Below are positions 5,710 to 9,419 of a stretch of 9,419 nt of DNA, one piece after another. The notes beneath the pieces were generated by a model. The model was given only the letters and a program-made list of their open reading frames with translations. It was not told the origin of the DNA and ran no database searches. Source of the stretch: an uncultured Clostridia bacterium (GTDB lineage: Bacteria; Bacillota; Clostridia; Christensenellales; Borkfalkiaceae); NCBI GenBank assembly GCA_934247855.1, contig CAKQKA010000065.1, positions 1 through 9,419 on the forward strand, written 5' to 3'. Position numbers and translations under genes: made by a program. Numbering within the stretch: the first letter of the stretch is position 1; the number at the start of each line of letters is the position of its first letter.

Positions 5710-5738
5710 ATTATATATTTCAATAACTGAAATGTCAA
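5710..5738 (-). promoter_or_regulatory. Consensus promoter of the ArsR-type gene with operator-like dyad
   Basis: Minus-strand TTGACA (5738-5733), 17-base spacer, TATAAT (5715-5710): a perfect sigma-A promoter. The spacer is almost entirely a dyad, ATTTCA-N5-TGAAAT (5717-5733), which also overlaps the end of the -35. A protein bound there would block the promoter, so autorepression is likely. A promoter this strong would make sense only if it is restrained. Confidence 0.85.
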
Positions 5739-5775
5739 TCCGATTTGCGAAAATTAACAAAAACAACGTGTGATT

Positions 5776-5791
5776 TTCGATAATTATCGAA
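5776..5791. promoter_or_regulatory. Perfect 16-bp palindrome, candidate operator
   Basis: TTCGATAATTATCGAA reads the same on both strands. It lies between the divergent promoters, about 38 bases upstream of the transporter -35 and about 38 upstream of the regulator -35. The sequence is unlike the dyad in the regulator promoter, so a second regulator (for example a GntR or LacI type encoded elsewhere) may bind it. Confidence 0.6.
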
Positions 5792-5828
5792 GTTTAAATG
5801 CGCAAAATTATCAAACTGAAAATAGTTA

Positions 5829-5857
5829 TTGTAATCGCCGTTTGCGTATGCTATAAT
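5829..5857 (+). promoter_or_regulatory. Promoter of the sugar ABC transporter operon
   Basis: Plus-strand TTGTAA (5829-5834), 17-base spacer, TATAAT (5852-5857), with the extended -10 dinucleotide TG at 5849-5850. The start is expected near 5864. The -35 lies inside AGTTATTGTAAT (5824-5835), which matches AGTTATTGAAAT of the regulator promoter dyad at 11 of 12 bases. Confidence 0.75.
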
Positions 5858-5863
5858 CATTGC

Positions 5864-5959
5864 GTAAAAACGCCGCTCTGCGGGCTTTATGCTAAAAAAC
5901 GGCGGAAATATGCCGCGAAAACAAGTCTTAAAGCGGCAAATAATAACAGGAGAAAGTGT
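5864..5959 (+). promoter_or_regulatory. 5' leader of the sugar transporter mRNA with inverted repeats
   Basis: The 96-base leader has TGCCGC (5911-5916) paired with GCGGCA (5933-5938), and CGCCG (5871-5875) with CGGCG (5900-5904) or, alternatively, CCGC-TCT-GCGG (5873-5883). No U-run follows any of these, so attenuation is not indicated. Stabilisation of the 5' end is more likely. I recognise no riboswitch class. Confidence 0.35.
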
Positions 5960-7441
5960 ATGAAAAAATTAAAAAAATTGTTGGCGTTAACGCTTGCCTC
6001 GGCGTGCATTGCGTTTGGCGGTTGCTTTTTTTCAGGCGGTGGAAGCTCTGACGTGAACGTGGACGAGCAAACATTTGAATTAAATCCCGATAAGCAATAC
6101 AATATTGAATTTATGATGTGGGGCGCGAAGAACGAACAGGACAACTATTCCGCGCTTATCGATAAGTTTATGGATGAGTATAAGAATATAACCGTAAGCA
6201 TAACCACGCAGGATCCCACTCAATACATGAGCGTACTTACAGGCAGATTGTCAGGGACTATGCCCGACGTGTTTTACATGCCCGAATACGAGTTTCGCTC
6301 CTGGGCAGACGCAGGCAGACTTCTTCCTATAAGCAAAGGATTAAGCGACAAAGAGCGCGACGGACTTTGGAGCACGGCGATAGACTGGTATTCATACGAC
6401 CGTCAAAATAAAACGCTCGGCGCGTCCGAAACCGGCGAACTTTATTGCTTGCCGAAAGATATCGGACCGTGGACGCTTATGTATAACGCGGATCTGATAT
6501 CCGAAGCGGTCGGACAGGGTAAACTTACGCAAGCCGAAGCCGATTTGCTTGCCGATGACAAAAACGCACTCACATGGGCTCAGTTTACGGATATATGCGT
6601 TAAATTGCAGAATTATTTCGGCACAGAAAAGGGCAACGACAAGTTTTTTGCCGTGCCTTATTATGAATTGAGCAGTGCAATCTGGTCGAACAACGCCGAT
6701 TATTTCGACGATAACGCCATGAACAGCAAAATAGCCGAAGATAATTTCGTGCAAACTATAGAGTGGCTGTGGGATCTTATGCACACTTATAAAGTCGTTC
6801 CCAAGTCCACGGGCGATACTGCTCAGAATATGTTTTTGGCAAAAAACAGTGCGTTTTGCTGGGTAGGACCTTATCTTACGCCTATGTATTATCAGCAGGG
6901 AATGAATTACAGACTTATGCCCGTTCCGTATAACGGCGAAAATCCGCAGGCAAAAAGTACCACATGGATCGGAACTTTAGGTCTTGCGTTAAGTTCGACG
7001 ACCAAAAACCCTGCGGCGGCTATGGCTCTTGCAAAATATTTAAGCATTAACGAAAGCGCGCAGGAAGATTTAATAACCCGCGGTCAGCTTATGCCCAACA
7101 TTAAATCGACGGCTCTCGATAAAAACAAATTTTTATCAAAAGATTCCCAGATCGGTCGCATATGGCCCGAAAACGCAAGCCTTTATTGCGATATAGTGGA
7201 CGAATTCGGCGGCGATACGCGTAAAGCGCTGGGGCTTTCGGGCGAAGATAAAATAGGTGCAAAGGTTCGCCCGCATTATCATACGTTTGAAAATTCATGG
7301 CTTGGCGCATTGGAAATGAAAATAAGCGAGATGTACGGTTTTAAAGACAAATCGCAGATCAAAAAAGCTATTGATGATTATAATCCGACGATGCAGGCAT
7401 ATCTTGACAGGTCAAACAAAAGTGCAGGCATAACTAAATAA
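5960..7441 (+). CDS. Sugar ABC transporter substrate-binding lipoprotein (CUT1, SBP family 1)
   Basis: The protein has 493 residues from ATG 5960, with AGGAGA 7 bases upstream. The open frame extends to 5798, but that part contains the operon promoter and no ribosome binding site. The signal peptide has the basic start MKKLKKLL, a hydrophobic core and C22 as the likely lipidated cysteine (FGGC). C15 after LASA is a less likely choice. A glycine/serine linker follows, then a periplasmic-type binding fold beginning YNIEFMMWGAKNEQDNYSAL (47-66). The GTMPDVFYMP segment (99-108) is the conserved [GT]xxPDV element of family 1 solute-binding proteins. Length is somewhat above the usual 400-450 residues. 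It would sit on the outer membrane face and hand sugar or oligosaccharide to the two permeases encoded next. The exact glycan cannot be read from the sequence. Confidence 0.93.
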   Translation: MKKLKKLLALTLASACIAFGGCFFSGGGSSDVNVDEQTFELNPDKQYNIEFMMWGAKNEQDNYSALIDKFMDEYKNITVSITTQDPTQYMSVLTGRLSGTMPDVFYMPEYEFRSWADAGRLLPISKGLSDKERDGLWSTAIDWYSYDRQNKTLGASETGELYCLPKDIGPWTLMYNADLISEAVGQGKLTQAEADLLADDKNALTWAQFTDICVKLQNYFGTEKGNDKFFAVPYYELSSAIWSNNADYFDDNAMNSKIAEDNFVQTIEWLWDLMHTYKVVPKSTGDTAQNMFLAKNSAFCWVGPYLTPMYYQQGMNYRLMPVPYNGENPQAKSTTWIGTLGLALSSTTKNPAAAMALAKYLSINESAQEDLITRGQLMPNIKSTALDKNKFLSKDSQIGRIWPENASLYCDIVDEFGGDTRKALGLSGEDKIGAKVRPHYHTFENSWLGALEMKISEMYGFKDKSQIKKAIDDYNPTMQAYLDRSNKSAGITK

Positions 7442-7460
7442 ATTAACAAAAAAAGAAAAT

Positions 7461-7476
7461 CGCCGTAAAATCGGCG
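7461..7476 (+). other. Intergenic hairpin between binding-protein and permease genes
   Basis: CGCCG (7461-7465), loop TAAAAT, CGGCG (7472-7476) in the 51-base gap. No U-run follows, so readthrough is expected. Hairpins here are known in sugar operons to protect the upstream message from 3' decay, giving more binding protein than permease. That role is inferred for this one. Confidence 0.55.
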
Positions 7477-7492
7477 CACGTTTAAGGATAAA

Positions 7493-8398
7493 ATGGTAAA
7501 AAGCAAGTTGAACACCAAAGAGAAAATAGCGTCGCTTTTTATGGTGTCGCCGCTGTTTATAGGGTTTGTCGTTTTTACGGTGATTCCTTTGATAGTCGCG
7601 ATTATTTACAGCCTTGTCGACTACATGCCTTTGTCGGGTAAAGTGTTTCCGATAAGTTTCGACGTGTATAAACGTCTTTTTTCGGGCGAGTTGGTGGCGG
7701 TAAGTTTCGGGCAGGTAATCGCAAACACGCTCATACTTATGATTTCTATTCCGATAAACCTTGTTATAGGTTTGCTCTTTTCGATAATTATAACGCAAAA
7801 GGGTTTTAAAGGCGGAAGTTTTTTCAGAGTCGTGCTGTATCTTCCGGCGGTAACTGGCGCGGTTGCCATAACGCTCGTATGGAAACTTATGTTCAACCAG
7901 ACGCAGGGCATAGTTAACGTGATTTTAAGGGCGACGGGGCTTATTTCGGAAAACATCGACTGGTTAGGAATAACGTCCGGTTCGTTTTATCCGAGGTTCG
8001 TCCTCGTTATAAAAAACGTATGGGGCGGCATAGGCGGCGTGGTCATTCTGTATGTTGCAGGGATTCTGAATATCCCCAAAACCTATTACGAAGCTGCCGA
8101 AATAGACGGTGCTACAAGAATAAAACAAGCGCTTGCAATAACTATCCCCATGCTCACGCCCATAACTTTTTATCATCTTATCGTGTCGGTTATAGGCGGC
8201 TTGCAGGCGTTTATGGATTCGCAACTTTTATCTACGACGTACGCAACGCAGACCATAGTTTATTTTATTTACGACCACGGCATAAACAACTATCTGTACG
8301 GGTATGCGTCGGCTGCGTCTGTTCTTTTGGCTATCGTTATTATGATAATTACGATTATACAGTTTAAGATTTCAGATAAATGGGTTTATTCGGAGTGA
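7493..8398 (+). CDS. Sugar ABC transporter permease, MalF/UgpA type
   Basis: The 301-residue membrane protein starts at ATG 7493, with AAGGA upstream. About six hydrophobic segments are seen, near residues 14-42, 72-100, 108-133, 166-192, 218-240 and 268-292. The cytoplasmic EAA loop is clear: YEAAEIDGA with E200-A201-A202 and G206, followed by the ITIPML segment, which contacts the ATPase. This is the hallmark of binding-protein-dependent transport permeases. Order and size match the first permease of CUT1 systems. It should form a heterodimer with the product of the next gene. No ATPase gene lies in the operon as far as visible, so a shared MsmX/UgpC-type ATPase encoded elsewhere is expected, as known for many Bacillota CUT1 systems. 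Confidence 0.95.
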   Translation: MVKSKLNTKEKIASLFMVSPLFIGFVVFTVIPLIVAIIYSLVDYMPLSGKVFPISFDVYKRLFSGELVAVSFGQVIANTLILMISIPINLVIGLLFSIIITQKGFKGGSFFRVVLYLPAVTGAVAITLVWKLMFNQTQGIVNVILRATGLISENIDWLGITSGSFYPRFVLVIKNVWGGIGGVVILYVAGILNIPKTYYEAAEIDGATRIKQALAITIPMLTPITFYHLIVSVIGGLQAFMDSQLLSTTYATQTIVYFIYDHGINNYLYGYASAASVLLAIVIMIITIIQFKISDKWVYSE

Positions 8399-8402
8399 TG
8401 AT

Positions 8403-9272
8403 ATGACTGACGTTAGATTAAAAAACAACGGAAAAGCCCGAAACGCTGCGATCGCGCTTAAAATCGTCGCCTACGTCTTGCTCGGATTTTCCGCGCTTAC
8501 AACGCTTTTTCCTTACTTGTGGATGGTGTTGGCGTCGTTCAAATCGGGCATAGAGATATCGACGCATCCCGAAATAATATTCCCGCAAAATCCGAACTTC
8601 TCGGCGTATAAGCGAGCGTTTGAAGAACTCGACCTTATGCTCGGCATAAGGAATACGCTTATACTGGAAGTGTTTTCTATAACGCTTCCGCCGCTCGTTT
8701 CGGCACTCGGCGCATTCGCTTTTTCACATCTTGCGCTGCCCGCGAAAAGAGTGTTGCTTTTGACTCTTTTGTCGTCGATGATGATACCTTACGCCGCGCT
8801 TATGCTTCCGCAATATCAGATATGGCAGTCGCTGAATTTAGTAGGAACGCTTTTTCCGCTGATAATACCGTCGTTTTTCGGCGGCGCGCTCATGACGTTT
8901 TTCTTTATTCAGTATATGAACGGCGTACCCAAAGAATTGTTTGAATCGGCTAAAATCGACGGGGCGGGATATCTCGTACAATATTTCAATATAATGCTGC
9001 CTATGATAAAACCCGCGCTTACCGCGCAGATAGTATTTATGTTCGTAGGCACATGGAACGATTATTTCATTCCGTCTATATATTTAAACAAACCCGAAGT
9101 AAAAACCCTTCAACTTGAACTTCTTGCGCTTCAGCAACAACAAAACAATCTTATGGATATGAATATGGTAATGGCGGGTTCGGTGCTTTCGAGTATTCCT
9201 ATGCTTACCGTTTTCATAGTTTGTCAGAAGTTTTTCGTGGAGTCGCTCGCGGTAACGGGTTTAAAGGGTTGA
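8403..9272 (+). CDS. Sugar ABC transporter permease, MalG/UgpE type
   Basis: The 289-residue protein starts 4 bases after the upstream stop, with GGAG of its ribosome binding site inside the end of the previous gene, so translation is probably coupled. It has about six membrane segments. The N-terminal FPYLWMVLASFKS (about 36-48) is typical of MalG-type permeases. The EAA loop reads FESAKIDGAG with E181-S182-A183 and G187, then NIMLPMIKPAL. The C-terminus FFVESLAVTGLKG matches the usual MalG ending (Gx(T)xGxxKG). It completes the membrane channel with the MalF-type partner. The substitution of S for the central A in EAA is common and not a sign of inactivity. Confidence 0.95.
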   Translation: MTDVRLKNNGKARNAAIALKIVAYVLLGFSALTTLFPYLWMVLASFKSGIEISTHPEIIFPQNPNFSAYKRAFEELDLMLGIRNTLILEVFSITLPPLVSALGAFAFSHLALPAKRVLLLTLLSSMMIPYAALMLPQYQIWQSLNLVGTLFPLIIPSFFGGALMTFFFIQYMNGVPKELFESAKIDGAGYLVQYFNIMLPMIKPALTAQIVFMFVGTWNDYFIPSIYLNKPEVKTLQLELLALQQQQNNLMDMNMVMAGSVLSSIPMLTVFIVCQKFFVESLAVTGLKG

Positions 9273-9294
9273 AAATAAGAATCAGAGGTGGAGA

Positions 9295-9419
9295 ATGAGA
9301 AAAATTTTGTTTTATGTTTTTGCCGCAATGCTGGTATTTAGCCTGTGTTTATGCGGTTGCACGTCTGACGGGTACGATTATCCCGGGTATTCGGCAGATA
9401 AAACGAGCGGTAACGACGA
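9295..9419 (+). CDS. Lipoprotein of unknown function, N-terminal part (cut by window edge)
   Basis: ATG 9295 is preceded by a strong AGGTGGAG ribosome binding site, 22 bases after the second permease, so it belongs to the operon. Forty-one codons are visible. MRKILFYVFAAMLVFSL is a signal peptide, and L19-C20-G21-C22 is a lipobox with C22 as the lipidated residue. The mature start TSDGYDYPGYSADK is polar and tyrosine-rich. The rest is outside the window. In sugar operons this position often holds a second binding protein, a glycoside hydrolase or a carbohydrate-binding lipoprotein. The visible part does not decide between them. Confidence 0.85.
   Translation, partial: MRKILFYVFAAMLVFSLCLCGCTSDGYDYPGYSADKTSGND

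Noticed and set aside
5830..5846. Catabolite-responsive (cre) element at TGTAATCG
   Set aside because: Only the left half matches the consensus. The right half does not, so CcpA control is not supported.
5798..5959. N-terminal extension of the sugar-binding protein from an upstream ATG
   Set aside because: The extension contains the operon promoter, has no ribosome binding site and would hide the signal peptide. ATG 5960 is preferred.
1..9419. CRISPR array, insertion sequence, toxin-antitoxin or defence island
   Set aside because: No regularly spaced long repeats, transposase, or defence protein motifs are visible on either strand.

Overview
The window looks like a chromosomal segment from a moderately AT-rich Gram-positive bacterium, most likely a gut or rumen type clostridial member of the Bacillota (Firmicutes). 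The reasons are near-consensus sigma-A promoters, strong AGGAG-type ribosome binding sites, CCA encoded in the tRNA, lipoprotein signal peptides, U-rich intrinsic terminators, and a CUT1 sugar transporter without its own ATPase. The genus cannot be told from the sequence. There is no integrase, transposase, CRISPR array, toxin-antitoxin pair or recognisable defence gene. Most of the window is ordinary metabolism, transport and regulation, and the novelty is mainly in the non-coding parts.

Left part (1-1974, minus strand): an ABC exporter pair of the MacB/LolD type. An ATPase (705-1406) overlaps the start of an FtsX-like permease (1-711, cut by the window edge). A consensus promoter lies 187 bases before the ATPase start codon, and the leader between them has complementary segments ending in a terminator-like hairpin, so it may be an attenuator. 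Upstream of that promoter are a strong terminator for the preceding gene and a possible 12-codon ORF.

Centre (1975-3674): a divergent pair, an NAD(P)-dependent epimerase/reductase (minus) and a TetR-family regulator (plus). The -10 boxes of their two promoters overlap, which suggests joint control. Next comes a gene-poor stretch (3675-4622) that holds a tRNA-Arg(CCU) gene on the minus strand with its own promoter and terminator, several hairpins, an orphan plus-strand promoter and a short triple repeat.

Right part (4623-9419): a carbohydrate uptake locus. A large ArsR-type winged-helix regulator (minus) diverges from an operon (plus) of sugar-binding lipoprotein, MalF-type permease, MalG-type permease, and the start of another lipoprotein. 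The divergent region has a perfect consensus promoter for the regulator with a dyad in its spacer, a related motif over the -35 of the transporter promoter, and a separate perfect 16-bp palindrome. The likely logic is that the regulator controls itself and the transporter in response to a sugar or its metabolite, while a shared MsmX/UgpC-type ATPase elsewhere in the genome powers uptake.
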